From the NCBI GenBank assembly GCA_948665105.1, contig CAPNGW010000099.1, positions 1 through 7,955 of the forward strand: a stretch of DNA of 7,955 nucleotides, written 5' to 3'. The stretch's first letter is position 1, and the number at the start of each line of letters is the position of its first letter. Source of the DNA: an uncultured Lachnospiraceae bacterium. GTDB lineage: Bacteria > Bacillota > Clostridia > Lachnospirales > Lachnospiraceae. This document shows positions 1-6,957 of this stretch, piece after piece. The translations under genes were made by a program, and so were the position numbers. The notes beneath the pieces were generated by a model. That model was not told the DNA's origin. It searched no databases and worked only from the letters and a program-made list of their open reading frames with translations.

Positions 1-2146
1 TCACGGCCTTGGCATTTCGCCGCTGCAAAGCCGTCACCTCCTCAAAGGGGGTGTGGAACACCTGGGAGGCCGTCATCCGGTGGATGTCCTGGGCCTGCCG
101 GTAGGCTTCAATGAGATGCTCGTCCCCGGACATATGGGCAAGCACACGAAGCTCAATCTGGGAATAGTCCGCATCCACAAACACAAAGCCCTCCGCCGGC
201 ACAAAAACCTTACGAATCAGGCGTCCGATTTCCATACGGATGGGGATGTTCTGAAGATTGGGCTCCGTACTACTGATTCTTCCGGTGGCTGTGATGGTCT
301 GGTTAAAGCTGCTGTGGATTCTTCCATCCTCCCGGATACAGCCCGCAAGGCCGTCCGCGTAAGTGGATTTCAGCTTGGTAAGCTGTCGGTACTGAAGGAT
401 TTTGGACACAACCGGGTATTCCGGCGCAAGCTTCTCCAGCACGTCCGCCGCCGTGGAATAGCCGGTTTTCGTCTTTTTCCCGTAGGGCATCTTGAGCTTC
501 TCAAAGAGAATCACACCCAGCTGCTTGGGGGAATTGATGTTGAATTCTTCCCCGGCGTCCTGATAGATTTCCTTCTCAATCTGCTCTATCTTCACCGACA
601 GCTCCTGGCCATAGGCCTTAAGCTCCTCCACACGAATCAGCATACCGGCCTTTTCCATGTCAAAGAGGGTAAAAGCCAGGGGCATCTCCACCGTATCGAA
701 AAGGTGCTGCATATTGGTTTCCTCAAGCTTACGGGAAATCTCATCCCAGGCTTTAAAGGCCGTGTAGCAGGAAAATAAAGCCCAGTGTAAAAACTGTGTT
801 CCTTGCTCTCTGGAAGCGGCAGATGCCGAGGCTTTTCCCAGCAAGTCCGCCCGGGAGGGCACCAAAAGGCTGCAATAGTCCTTGGCAATATCCTCGTAGC
901 TGTATTCATTTTTCAGAGGATTCAGAAGGTAAGCGCCAATCTGAGCGTCCAGAAGATGGTTTCTGACCTCCGAGGACAGGAATTCCTCGCTGAAGCCGGG
1001 AAGCTGGGATTTGACATCCAGGGTCACGGCCCTTTCCACCTTGCCAATGAGGGCTTCCAGCTCTCCCCGAAGATATGCTTCCGTGAGAGAGTCTCCCCCC
1101 TCTATATAATAGATGTCCTCCTCCCCGAAGCACAGAGAAAGGCCTAAGAACTCCCCGGCCTCCTTAAGAAGGAGGAACGCGATTTTCTCCTGCTGCCCTG
1201 CCCTCTTAAAAGCATCACCGGCCTCATCCGGCGTGGTGAGCTTCTTAAAATGCTCCTCTATGGGGTTGGCAGGAGCCTCCACCTCAAAGCGGCTCAGCAT
1301 ATTTTTAAATTCCAGCTCCTTGAATTTAAGATACGCTTCCTGGGTGTAAAGGTTTCCAAGCCTTGCCTTTGCCAGGTCATGGGGAAGGTCACAATCTGTC
1401 TCGATGGTGGCCAGGACCTTGCTAAGCTGTGCCATATCGTAATGGGCTTTTAATGCCTCCCGGGGCCGGTTGTTCTTAATCTCCTCCACGTGGGCGTAGG
1501 CGTTCTCTATACTGCCGTAAGCCACAATCAGATTGATGGCCGTCTTCTCGCCAATGCCGGGTACGCCGGGGATGTTGTCGGAGGCGTCCCCCATCAAAGC
1601 CTTCACGTCAATGAATTCCCTGGGGGTTACCTGGTATCTCTCCTTCACATCCGCCGCGTAATAATCTTCAATCTCCGTGCCTGTCCGCTTGGTCTTGGGA
1701 ATGCGGATTTTGATGTGCTCACTGGCAAGCTGCAATAAATCCCGGTCTCCCGATACCAGAGAGACTTCCAGGCCTTCCGCTTCGCTCTTTCGAGCGATGG
1801 TGCCCAAAATATCGTCGGCCTCATAGCCTTCCCGCTCCACAATGGCAACCCCCATGGCCCGCAGAACCTCCTTCATGACAGGCACCTGCTGGCGCAGCTC
1901 TTCCGCCATGGGCTTTCGGGTACCCTTGTACTCCGCATACATTTTGTGGCGGAAGGTGGGGGCGTGAACGTCAAAGGCCACGGTGAGATATTCGGGTTTT
2001 TCTTCTTCCAGAATTTTGAATAATATATTTAAAAATCCGTAAACGGCATTGGTGTGAAGCCCTGCCGAATTGGTGAGGTCAGGGATTCCGTAAAATGCCC
2101 GGTTTAAAATACTGTGTCCGTCTATTAATACGATTTTTTCGCTCAT
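1..2146 (-). CDS. polA: DNA polymerase I, 3'-truncated by the window edge
   Basis: Family A DNA polymerase, used in Okazaki-fragment processing and excision repair. The frame is open from the ATG at 2146 to the window edge: 715 codons of a protein usually near 880. The N-terminal 5'-3' exonuclease (about residues 1-290) shows YKGTR, EADD (D111, D112), SGDRDLLQL (D134, D136) and LMGDASDNIPGVPGIGEKTA (D187, D190) with its helix-hairpin-helix. The middle domain (about 310-480) matches a 3'-5' exonuclease fold, but the DxE pair is replaced by leucines near 325-327. One aspartate remains (D400, in LDAQIGAYLL), so proofreading is probably absent, as in Bacillus and Bst enzymes. The polymerase part has TGRISSTEPNLQNIPIR (621-637) and motif A DYSQIELR with metal-binding D660. 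The last visible residues, RRNAKAV (709-715), begin the O-helix and include R709 and K713, matching E. coli R754 and K758. Motif C and the remaining roughly 165 residues lie outside. The start is fixed by an AGGAGG five bases upstream. Confidence 0.98.
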   Translation of the reverse strand, partial: MSEKIVLIDGHSILNRAFYGIPDLTNSAGLHTNAVYGFLNILFKILEEEKPEYLTVAFDVHAPTFRHKMYAEYKGTRKPMAEELRQQVPVMKEVLRAMGVAIVEREGYEADDILGTIARKSEAEGLEVSLVSGDRDLLQLASEHIKIRIPKTKRTGTEIEDYYAADVKERYQVTPREFIDVKALMGDASDNIPGVPGIGEKTAINLIVAYGSIENAYAHVEEIKNNRPREALKAHYDMAQLSKVLATIETDCDLPHDLAKARLGNLYTQEAYLKFKELEFKNMLSRFEVEAPANPIEEHFKKLTTPDEAGDAFKRAGQQEKIAFLLLKEAGEFLGLSLCFGEEDIYYIEGGDSLTEAYLRGELEALIGKVERAVTLDVKSQLPGFSEEFLSSEVRNHLLDAQIGAYLLNPLKNEYSYEDIAKDYCSLLVPSRADLLGKASASAASREQGTQFLHWALFSCYTAFKAWDEISRKLEETNMQHLFDTVEMPLAFTLFDMEKAGMLIRVEELKAYGQELSVKIEQIEKEIYQDAGEEFNINSPKQLGVILFEKLKMPYGKKTKTGYSTAADVLEKLAPEYPVVSKILQYRQLTKLKSTYADGLAGCIREDGRIHSSFNQTITATGRISSTEPNLQNIPIRMEIGRLIRKVFVPAEGFVFVDADYSQIELRVLAHMSGDEHLIEAYRQAQDIHRMTASQVFHTPFEEVTALQRRNAKAV

Positions 2147-2157
2147 GGAGGCCTCCT
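2147..2157 (-). promoter_or_regulatory. polA ribosome binding site inside a palindrome
   Basis: On the minus strand AGGAGG (2157-2152) stands five bases before the polA ATG, which fixes the start. Those five bases are CCTCC, so 2147-2156 is a perfect 10-base palindrome, GGAGGCCTCC. A GGAGG/CCTCC foldback has no room for a loop within one molecule, so strong self-occlusion is unlikely. Transient or intermolecular pairing is the only way it could matter. Confidence 0.7.
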
Positions 2158-2186
2158 GTTTGTACCCTTCTGGTTACACAATATTT

Positions 2187-2215
2187 ATTTTACTATTTTC
2201 CGGGTGTTCTAGCAA
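2187..2215 (-). promoter_or_regulatory. Candidate sigma-A promoter of polA
   Basis: On the minus strand TTGCTA (2215-2210, four of six matches to TTGACA) is followed after exactly 17 bases by TAAAAT (2192-2187, five of six matches to TATAAT). Transcription would start near 2180, giving a leader of about 34 bases that carries the polA AGGAGG. The element lies downstream of the hairpin at 2241-2295, so polA need not depend on read-through from the fucosidase operon. Called by consensus match only. Confidence 0.6.
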
Positions 2216-2240
2216 GAGGCTTTCGGGAGTTTTTTATTTT

Positions 2241-2295
2241 GCCAAAAGGACGCCCCAGACAGGGGAGATACTGCTTTTGGCCCCCTGTCCGGGGC
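2241..2295 (-). terminator. Strong GC-rich hairpin after the fucosidase gene, probable terminator or attenuator
   Basis: The arms 2252-2265 (GCCCCAGACAGGGG) and 2282-2295 (CCCCTGTCCGGGGC) form a 14-bp stem. The single imperfect position is a G-U pair in the minus-strand transcript but an A-C mismatch in the plus-strand one, which points to function in the minus direction, that is, after the fucosidase stop. The loop is 16 bases. The U tract is poor: GTCC then TTTT then GGC, so this is not a textbook intrinsic terminator. A second 8-bp pairing, 2274-2281 with 2241-2248 (GCCAAAAG with CTTTTGGC in the transcript), interleaves with the first and would compete with it. It could be a terminator, an mRNA 3'-end stabiliser or an attenuator before polA. 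Confidence 0.5.
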
Positions 2296-2320
2296 TGCAC
2301 TTCACAAAATATTTTCTTTC

Positions 2321-3649
2321 CTATTCTAAACCTTCGCCTTTAAATCCGGCGATATACATTTCACTGGAGTAATTCTTGATAATCAGGCGGATGCCCTTCT
2401 CCATTTTCTCGCAAGCTGCACTCAGGCTTCCGTCAAGGGGTGTGACTGCTCCGCCGACATCGGGAAGCTCTATCACGTTTTCCCCCTCCTTAAGGCCGTC
2501 CACAAACACGTAAAGGTCCTGGCCCTTCCTGGTATAGTGAACCTCCTGGCCGCCTTTTAGCACCTTGGAAGTCCGCTTGCTGCACCGGGTTTCATATATA
2601 CCTTCCCCGTTGATTTCCAGCCATCTTCCCAGCTCAAGAAGCCGCTTTACCTGCTCTGTGGGAAGGGTTCCGTCGGCTTTGGGGCCGATGTTCAAAAGGA
2701 GGTTGCCGTTGTTGGCCACCGTGCTCACCAGAAGATTGATGAGCCTGGGCAGGCTGATTAACTGGTCGTCTCCCTCGTTGGCATTGTAGCCGAAGGAAAG
2801 TCCCATCCCCCGGGTCATCTCCCACTTCTCCTCCCGGTTCGCCTCTCCGTACTTGTATTCCTTGGTGGTGAAATCATGATAAAGCCCATTGAATCTGTCG
2901 TTCACCACGCCCTCCTCCACGGTGTTGAAATAGTGCGTCAGAAGATAGGGCATCAGCTCCTCACTCTGCTTCGGCCACCCGATGTCATTCCACAGGATGG
3001 AAGGATGGTAGGTGTCAATCAACTCCTTCATCTGGTTGTAGGAGTAATCCGCATAGGCGTAGGTGGGGCAGGCATTACCGAAATTTTGAGCCTCCACAAA
3101 AATGGGGTCGTTGGCAAACTGCCAGTCAATAAGGCCTGAATAGTAAAGTCCCATCCGAAGCCCGGCATTACGCACCGCATCCGTCAGTTCTCCGGTAATA
3201 TCCCGCTTGGGCCCCATGGCCCCGGTGTGGAACTCTGTATACTTACTGGGGAACAGGCAGAAGCCGTCATGGTGCTTGGTGGTCAGAACCACGTACCGAG
3301 CCCCCGCTTTCCGGAAAATATCCGCCCACTGGCCGGGATTCCAGTTCTCCGCCTTCCACATGGGGATGAAATCCTCGTACTTGAAATCCTTCCCATAGGT
3401 TTTCACATGGTGCTCATAGGTGGGGCCTGCTCCCACATTGATGGAATTGTAATACCATTCCGCATAAGGGTTATTTAAGAACCACTCTTCGTTGACTTCA
3501 ATCTCACCAAGCTCCCAGGTTCTGGGCGCATAAGCCGGCACCGAATAAATTCCCCAGTGGACGAAAATGCCGAATTTGCAGTCCTCATACCACTTTGGCA
3601 CCTGGTGTTCCCTCACGGATTCCCAGGTTCCCGTATACTGCTTTCTCAT
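2321..3649 (-). CDS. GH29 alpha-L-fucosidase, cytoplasmic
   Basis: Retaining glycoside hydrolase of family GH29, expected to release L-fucose from fucosylated oligosaccharides. It has 442 residues, a normal bacterial length. The catalytic barrel covers about residues 10-350 and a short C-terminal beta-sandwich about 355-442. HWG (31-33), NPYAEWY (61-67) and KHHDGF (125-130) are substrate-pocket motifs. ILWNDIGWP (218-226) carries the nucleophile D222. E264 in TTKEY lies 42 residues further on, the same spacing as D224 and E266 of the Thermotoga maritima enzyme as I recall it, so it is the likely acid/base and suggests the GH29-A group. WEMTRGMGLSFGYN follows at 276-289. There is no signal peptide or membrane segment, so the enzyme should act on imported substrate. 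The start at 3649 has AAGGAG eight bases upstream, 20 bases after the MalG-type permease stop, making this the last gene of the operon. Specificity for particular fucose linkages cannot be read from the sequence. Confidence 0.93.
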   Translation of the reverse strand: MRKQYTGTWESVREHQVPKWYEDCKFGIFVHWGIYSVPAYAPRTWELGEIEVNEEWFLNNPYAEWYYNSINVGAGPTYEHHVKTYGKDFKYEDFIPMWKAENWNPGQWADIFRKAGARYVVLTTKHHDGFCLFPSKYTEFHTGAMGPKRDITGELTDAVRNAGLRMGLYYSGLIDWQFANDPIFVEAQNFGNACPTYAYADYSYNQMKELIDTYHPSILWNDIGWPKQSEELMPYLLTHYFNTVEEGVVNDRFNGLYHDFTTKEYKYGEANREEKWEMTRGMGLSFGYNANEGDDQLISLPRLINLLVSTVANNGNLLLNIGPKADGTLPTEQVKRLLELGRWLEINGEGIYETRCSKRTSKVLKGGQEVHYTRKGQDLYVFVDGLKEGENVIELPDVGGAVTPLDGSLSAACEKMEKGIRLIIKNYSSEMYIAGFKGEGLE

Positions 3650-3669
3650 ATCAATCTCTCCTTCTTATA

Positions 3670-4491
3670 TCATCCCTTGACCGCTCCTGCCGTCATTCCT
3701 GCGATTACCCATTTCTGTGCAAATATGTAGACGATAATCACAGGGAGGGATACCAATACCACGTCTGCGCATACCAGATTCCAGCTTCTGCTGAACTGCC
3801 CGTAAAAATTGTACACCGACAGGGGCAGCGTCCACTTGGAGGAGGAATTAAGCAGGTACAGAGGAATCTGCAGCTCATTCCACACCCACATAAAATTCAG
3901 CACCCCCGTGGTGGCCAGTACCGGCTTTAACAGAGGAATCACAATGCGGATAAACAGCCGCCCGCCGATGGCTCCGTCCATAACAGCCGCCTCGTCCAGC
4001 TCTCTGGGAATTCCCTTGATGAAGCCGCAGAACATCATGGTGGTAAAAGGCATATACAGGGCGGAGTAAATCATACACAGGCCCACTCTGGAGCCGTAAA
4101 TCCCCAGCTGCTGCAGCAGCTGAATGGTGGGCAAAGCCGCAAAGGGCGCGATAATTCCCAGAGTGATAATCTTGTATGCGATACGGCAGGGCTTTGTATC
4201 CCGGCGCACAATGATAAAGCTTAAGAATGCGGACAACGCCACAATCAAAAGTACCGAGAGGAAGGTGATAAACACACTGTTAAACAGGGATTGGACAAAA
4301 TTTCCCTGAAGAACCGTCAAATAATTCTCGAAGAGCCATTTTCTGGGAAGAGAAATGCTCATATACGAGGCTTCCCCTTTGGTCTTAAAGGAAGTTATAA
4401 GCACCATCAGCATCGGATAAATGGTCACGATGCTAAAAAGCCACAAAACAATCTCCAGTATTCTGTTTGTTATTTTTACTCTTCTACTCAT
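3670..4491 (-). CDS. Carbohydrate ABC transporter permease, MalG type
   Basis: Second inner-membrane subunit of a CUT1-family sugar importer, 273 residues, the usual length for MalG/UgpE-like proteins. About six membrane segments are visible (roughly 12-34, 70-94, 106-128, 136-156, 187-207, 238-258). The cytoplasmic EAA loop that docks the ATPase reads ELDEAAVMDGA at 164-174 and continues to IPLLKP near 185-190, and the C terminus AGMTAGAVKG is typical of MalG relatives. The ATG lies one base after the stop of the MalF-type gene, with only a weak GGGAGA further upstream, so translation is probably coupled. No ATPase gene is present in the operon. That is common in Firmicutes CUT1 systems, where one MsmK/UgpC-like ATPase serves several importers. 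The substrate is inferred only from the fucosidase next door. Confidence 0.95.
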   Translation of the reverse strand: MSRRVKITNRILEIVLWLFSIVTIYPMLMVLITSFKTKGEASYMSISLPRKWLFENYLTVLQGNFVQSLFNSVFITFLSVLLIVALSAFLSFIIVRRDTKPCRIAYKIITLGIIAPFAALPTIQLLQQLGIYGSRVGLCMIYSALYMPFTTMMFCGFIKGIPRELDEAAVMDGAIGGRLFIRIVIPLLKPVLATTGVLNFMWVWNELQIPLYLLNSSSKWTLPLSVYNFYGQFSRSWNLVCADVVLVSLPVIIVYIFAQKWVIAGMTAGAVKG

Positions 4492-4492
4492 A

Positions 4493-5362
4493 CTATTGCA
4501 CTGTCTCCCATCTGGAACTGAACTTCTGATATATGCCTGAAATAAGAATCAGAAGAATCGTGAATACAAGGTTCACAGCTACCGACTGGGCATACCGGCC
4601 TGCAGACATCTCATTCATCATAAGGGTTCCGAAGCTCTCTGTGGCATTTCCTGGCCCGCCGCCTGTCATAACGTAAATCAAATCGAACATCTTCAGTCCA
4701 TAAATCAGGCTGAAAAGGATGTTCACGTTGACCGTAGGCATAATCAGAGGAAGGGTGATATGGCGAAACAGCTGCCATTCGGACGCCCCGTCCAGCTTTC
4801 CTGCCTCGATATAGTCAGAGGATACCGACTGCATACCGGCCAGGGTAATGATGATGGCGTATCCCACATTTCTCCATACCTCTGCCACACAGATGGCGAA
4901 TACTGCTGTTCCCCTGGAGCCCAGCCACTGTACATTGGCCATTCCAAATACGTTTAGTATCTCATTGATGGTACCGTGCCGGGTCTGAAATACAGCGCTG
5001 AAAATCAGGCCCACCACCAGACAGGAGAAAATGGACGGGATAAAATACACCGTGCGAAGGGCGGTACGGGATTTGATTTCCCGGTTGAGAATATAGGCGA
5101 ACACGAATCCCAACAAGGTTACCATCACAGTCTTAACACCGGCATATATCAGTGTGTTGACAAATGCAACAGGCACCTTGGAATTCTGCATCACCGACAA
5201 AATATTTTGAAACCCTACAAATTTTAAGCCCTCTGTTCTGGCGGCGCTCCAGTTGGTGAATGCGTAATAATATCCGGCCGTGGAGGGCACAATAAAGAAG
5301 ATAAAAAACACCAGCGCCGGTATGGCAGCCAGATAGAGTGGGTATATTTTCTTACGGTTCAT
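4493..5362 (-). CDS. Carbohydrate ABC transporter permease, MalF/UgpA type
   Basis: First inner-membrane subunit of the same CUT1 importer, 289 residues with about six membrane segments (roughly 9-30, 68-93, 102-125, 151-175, 205-229, 261-279). Family marks are KFVGFQN near 47-53, the EAA loop in degenerate form (DYIEAGKLDGA, 183-193, then LPLIMP 204-209) and YVMTGGGPGNATE at 230-242, a hallmark of this subunit. The N terminus is short, as in Gram-positive UgpA-like proteins, without the long periplasmic insert of E. coli MalF. The start at 5362 has AGGAGG five bases upstream. It follows the binding-protein gene after 86 bases that hold a strong hairpin, and its stop is one base from the next permease start. 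Confidence 0.95.
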   Translation of the reverse strand: MNRKKIYPLYLAAIPALVFFIFFIVPSTAGYYYAFTNWSAARTEGLKFVGFQNILSVMQNSKVPVAFVNTLIYAGVKTVMVTLLGFVFAYILNREIKSRTALRTVYFIPSIFSCLVVGLIFSAVFQTRHGTINEILNVFGMANVQWLGSRGTAVFAICVAEVWRNVGYAIIITLAGMQSVSSDYIEAGKLDGASEWQLFRHITLPLIMPTVNVNILFSLIYGLKMFDLIYVMTGGGPGNATESFGTLMMNEMSAGRYAQSVAVNLVFTILLILISGIYQKFSSRWETVQ

Positions 5363-5370
5363 AGTTGCCT

Positions 5371-5386
5371 CCTGAACAGTTTCAGG
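5371..5386 (-). promoter_or_regulatory. Alternative helix that would cover part of the MalF-type gene's Shine-Dalgarno
   Basis: In the transcript CCTGAA (5386-5381) can pair with TTCAGG (5376-5371) around a four-base loop. TTCAGG contains the first three bases of the AGGAGG that serves the permease start at 5362, and CCTGAA belongs to the 3' arm of the larger hairpin at 5379-5411. The two folds are therefore exclusive: with the large hairpin formed the ribosome site is free, and with it opened the site can be partly covered. A regulatory role is inference. Confidence 0.35.
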
Positions 5387-5411
5387 TTCGAGCAGCGCTC
5401 AAACCTGAAAC
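5379..5411 (-). promoter_or_regulatory. Intercistronic stem-loop between binding-protein and permease genes
   Basis: The arms GTTTCAGGTT (5379-5388) and AACCTGAAAC (5402-5411) pair fully. Position 5389 faces 5401, and 5390-5393 (GAGC) pairs with 5397-5400 (GCTC) around a three-base loop. In the minus-strand transcript the 5389/5401 position is a U-G wobble, giving a continuous 15-bp stem, whereas the plus strand would have a C-A mismatch. No U run follows, so this is not an ordinary terminator. Such a structure after a binding-protein gene usually protects the upstream message from 3' decay, giving more binding protein than permease, as known for malE-malF in E. coli. Confidence 0.7.
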
Positions 5412-5448
5412 ATTGTATCCTGCCATGTCCGTTATGGACTACTTATGT

Positions 5449-6825
5449 TTATTCCTGAGAGAAGGATTCCAAAGTAGCGATACGGTCATCATCAATTAAC
5501 TTAATACAATCATCCACCGTGACATCACCGGTCATCAGTTGAAGCAGAGCCTTGGCGCCCTCGTTCTGGCTAAAGCCGATAATCTTGGGCTGTGCGGAAG
5601 AAGCCCGAATCAGGGAATCAACGCTGGCCTTGGCGCCTTCATACTGGGTGGAGTTCACATTGGTGGTCTGTCCCTTAAATACTGCTGCAGTAGCCACGCC
5701 GTCAAAAGCCACATTGTAGTTCTCCGGATTTGCCATGAAATTGATGAAATCCTTGGCTGCATCCACATTTGCCCCGTTCTTGTTGGCCATCATCAGATTT
5801 ACGTTGCCGCCCTCATAGGTTCCTTCCTCACAGGTTCCCATGAATACCGGCATAATGCCAAAGTCATCACCCACGTAATCGTAAGACTCGCTGTCATAGT
5901 CGGTGTCGAACCAGGTATCCCACACGAACATCATAGCCGCCTCGCCGGTTCCCAGGACTTCGCTGGCGTAATCCCAGGTATCCGATGCGTAGTTCTTTCC
6001 GAAATAGCCATTATCCGCGGCCATCTTAAACCACTCACACATGGATTTAAATTCGGGAATGTCTGCATAAGTCATCTCACCGGCATTGAGCTTATCAATG
6101 TAATCCGGGTGGTCTACCAGAACAGGATCCAGTGCGAACTGGTACAGTACCGGCCATGCGTCTGCCGCTGCTAAGTAAATGGGCTGCACTCCGTTCTCCA
6201 GTAAGGTTTCGCAGGCTGCATTAAACTCTGCCTGGGTGGTGGGAATGGCAATCCCCAGCTCATCGAAAATCTTCGTATTATAGAAGCAGCCGGAATTGGA
6301 TGCCTCCCAGAAGGGAAGTCCGATAATCTTGCCGTTAAAGGTGGCCTGGGGAAGTACAGAAGCCTGAATGTCCGCCACCCACTCTGCATCGGACCAATCC
6401 ACAAAGTTTTCTTCCGGATTGAAATTCATCAAATTGCTGTTGCCGAAATGTACATACAAATCGGGGATATCACCGGTGGTGAATTTGGTGAGGGCAATGT
6501 TCTCCGCATTGGCGGTGTCTAAGCCCTGCTGGTCAATCTTGTTGCCGCTTGCCTCCTCCCACATGGAAATAATCTTCTGCATGTAGGGCTTTGCCAAATC
6601 ATCCGCATTACAGTAAAGGGAAAGGGTCACGCCGCCCTCCGAGGGTGTCTTCGTGTCCTCCTCATTATCTGCCCCACCGACATCCTCATTGTCAGTTCCG
6701 GACTCCTCATTGGAAGCTCCGGTATTGTCACCGCCTTCGGTCTTAGCGCTTCCTTTGTCGCCACATCCCATAAGGGCCGCAACCATGGACATGCAAACAA
6801 ACATACTTACAATTTTTCTTTTCAT
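5449..6825 (-). CDS. Extracellular solute-binding lipoprotein of a carbohydrate ABC importer
   Basis: Substrate-binding subunit (UgpB/MalE-like family 1), 458 residues, anchored outside the membrane and delivering sugar to the two permeases downstream. The N terminus MKRKIVSMFVCMSMVAALMGC has the positive start, hydrophobic core and lipobox LMGC (18-21), so signal peptidase II should cut before C21. Residues 22-64 form a Gly/Asp/Glu/Asn/Thr-rich acidic linker. The folded part begins near VTLSLYCNADD (66-76). Family signs are GDIPDLYVH (118-126), FNGKIIGLPFWEASNSGCFYN (163-183), aromatic-rich binding regions (W224, W302, W305, Y310) and GGNVNLMMANKNGANVDAAKDFINFMANPE (339-368). An ATG ten codons further upstream (6855) is open, but the GGAGG six bases before 6825 lies inside that extension, so 6825 is the better start. 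It is the first gene of the operon. The ligand is probably a fucosylated sugar, judged only from the fucosidase downstream. Confidence 0.95.
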   Translation of the reverse strand: MKRKIVSMFVCMSMVAALMGCGDKGSAKTEGGDNTGASNEESGTDNEDVGGADNEEDTKTPSEGGVTLSLYCNADDLAKPYMQKIISMWEEASGNKIDQQGLDTANAENIALTKFTTGDIPDLYVHFGNSNLMNFNPEENFVDWSDAEWVADIQASVLPQATFNGKIIGLPFWEASNSGCFYNTKIFDELGIAIPTTQAEFNAACETLLENGVQPIYLAAADAWPVLYQFALDPVLVDHPDYIDKLNAGEMTYADIPEFKSMCEWFKMAADNGYFGKNYASDTWDYASEVLGTGEAAMMFVWDTWFDTDYDSESYDYVGDDFGIMPVFMGTCEEGTYEGGNVNLMMANKNGANVDAAKDFINFMANPENYNVAFDGVATAAVFKGQTTNVNSTQYEGAKASVDSLIRASSAQPKIIGFSQNEGAKALLQLMTGDVTVDDCIKLIDDDRIATLESFSQE

Positions 6826-6866
6826 TTTGCTCCTCCTTTGCAATGTTTCATACATCTTACCTGTTT

Positions 6867-6872
6867 AATATA
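6867..6872 (-). promoter_or_regulatory. Alternative -10 element for the sugar operon
   Basis: TATATT on the minus strand matches five of six bases of TATAAT and would start transcription near 6860, 35 bases before the binding-protein ATG. The -35 at standard spacing (TGGAAT) is weak and a run of A lies between them, so activation by a regulator would be needed. It competes with the extended -10 at 6909-6917. The sequence alone does not decide between them. Confidence 0.3.
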
Positions 6873-6908
6873 AATGATTTTTTTTCCATATTCCATGGAT
6901 TTTTGGAA

Positions 6909-6917
6909 ATTATCACA
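6909..6917 (-). promoter_or_regulatory. Candidate extended -10 promoter of the sugar operon
   Basis: On the minus strand TGTGATAAT (6917-6909) combines an extended -10 TG with GATAAT, five of six matches to TATAAT. Seventeen bases further upstream the -35 is poor. Transcription would start near 6902, leaving a leader of about 77 bases before the binding-protein ATG. The weak -35 fits a promoter needing an activator, which the divergent signalling gene could help to control. Confidence 0.4.
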
Positions 6918-6957
6918 TGTACTTTTTACCAATTACCTGTATTTTTCATAACAGCTA

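Noticed and set aside
53..778. Plus-strand open frame of 241 codons opposite polA
   Set aside because: It lies wholly antisense to conserved polA polymerase-domain sequence, its translation resembles no family I recognise, and no ribosome binding site precedes it. It is a shadow of polA codon use.
2241..2295. A stable H-type pseudoknot or riboswitch
   Set aside because: Connecting segments of 0 and 3 bases look too short to span 8-bp and 14-bp helices, and the sequence matches no riboswitch class I know. Alternative pairing is the more economical reading.
5379..5411. Intrinsic terminator ending the transcript after the binding-protein gene
   Set aside because: No U run follows the stem, and the permease genes just downstream have no visible promoter of their own in the 86-base gap, so full termination is unlikely.
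5539..6174. Plus-strand open frame of 211 codons opposite the binding-protein gene
   Set aside because: It is antisense to a well-supported lipoprotein gene, and the His/Gly/Val-rich translation is what the complementary strand of such a gene gives. No promoter or ribosome site supports it.
6826..6855. Ten-codon N-terminal extension of the binding protein (start at 6855)
   Set aside because: The extension would put the GGAGG ribosome site inside the coding region and spoil the signal peptide. The start at 6825 gives a clean lipoprotein signal with well-spaced Shine-Dalgarno.
6874..6886. Run of T as a terminator or phase-variable tract
   Set aside because: No hairpin precedes it in the right orientation, and it lies in an untranslated control region. 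An eight-base run in AT-rich promoter DNA is unremarkable.
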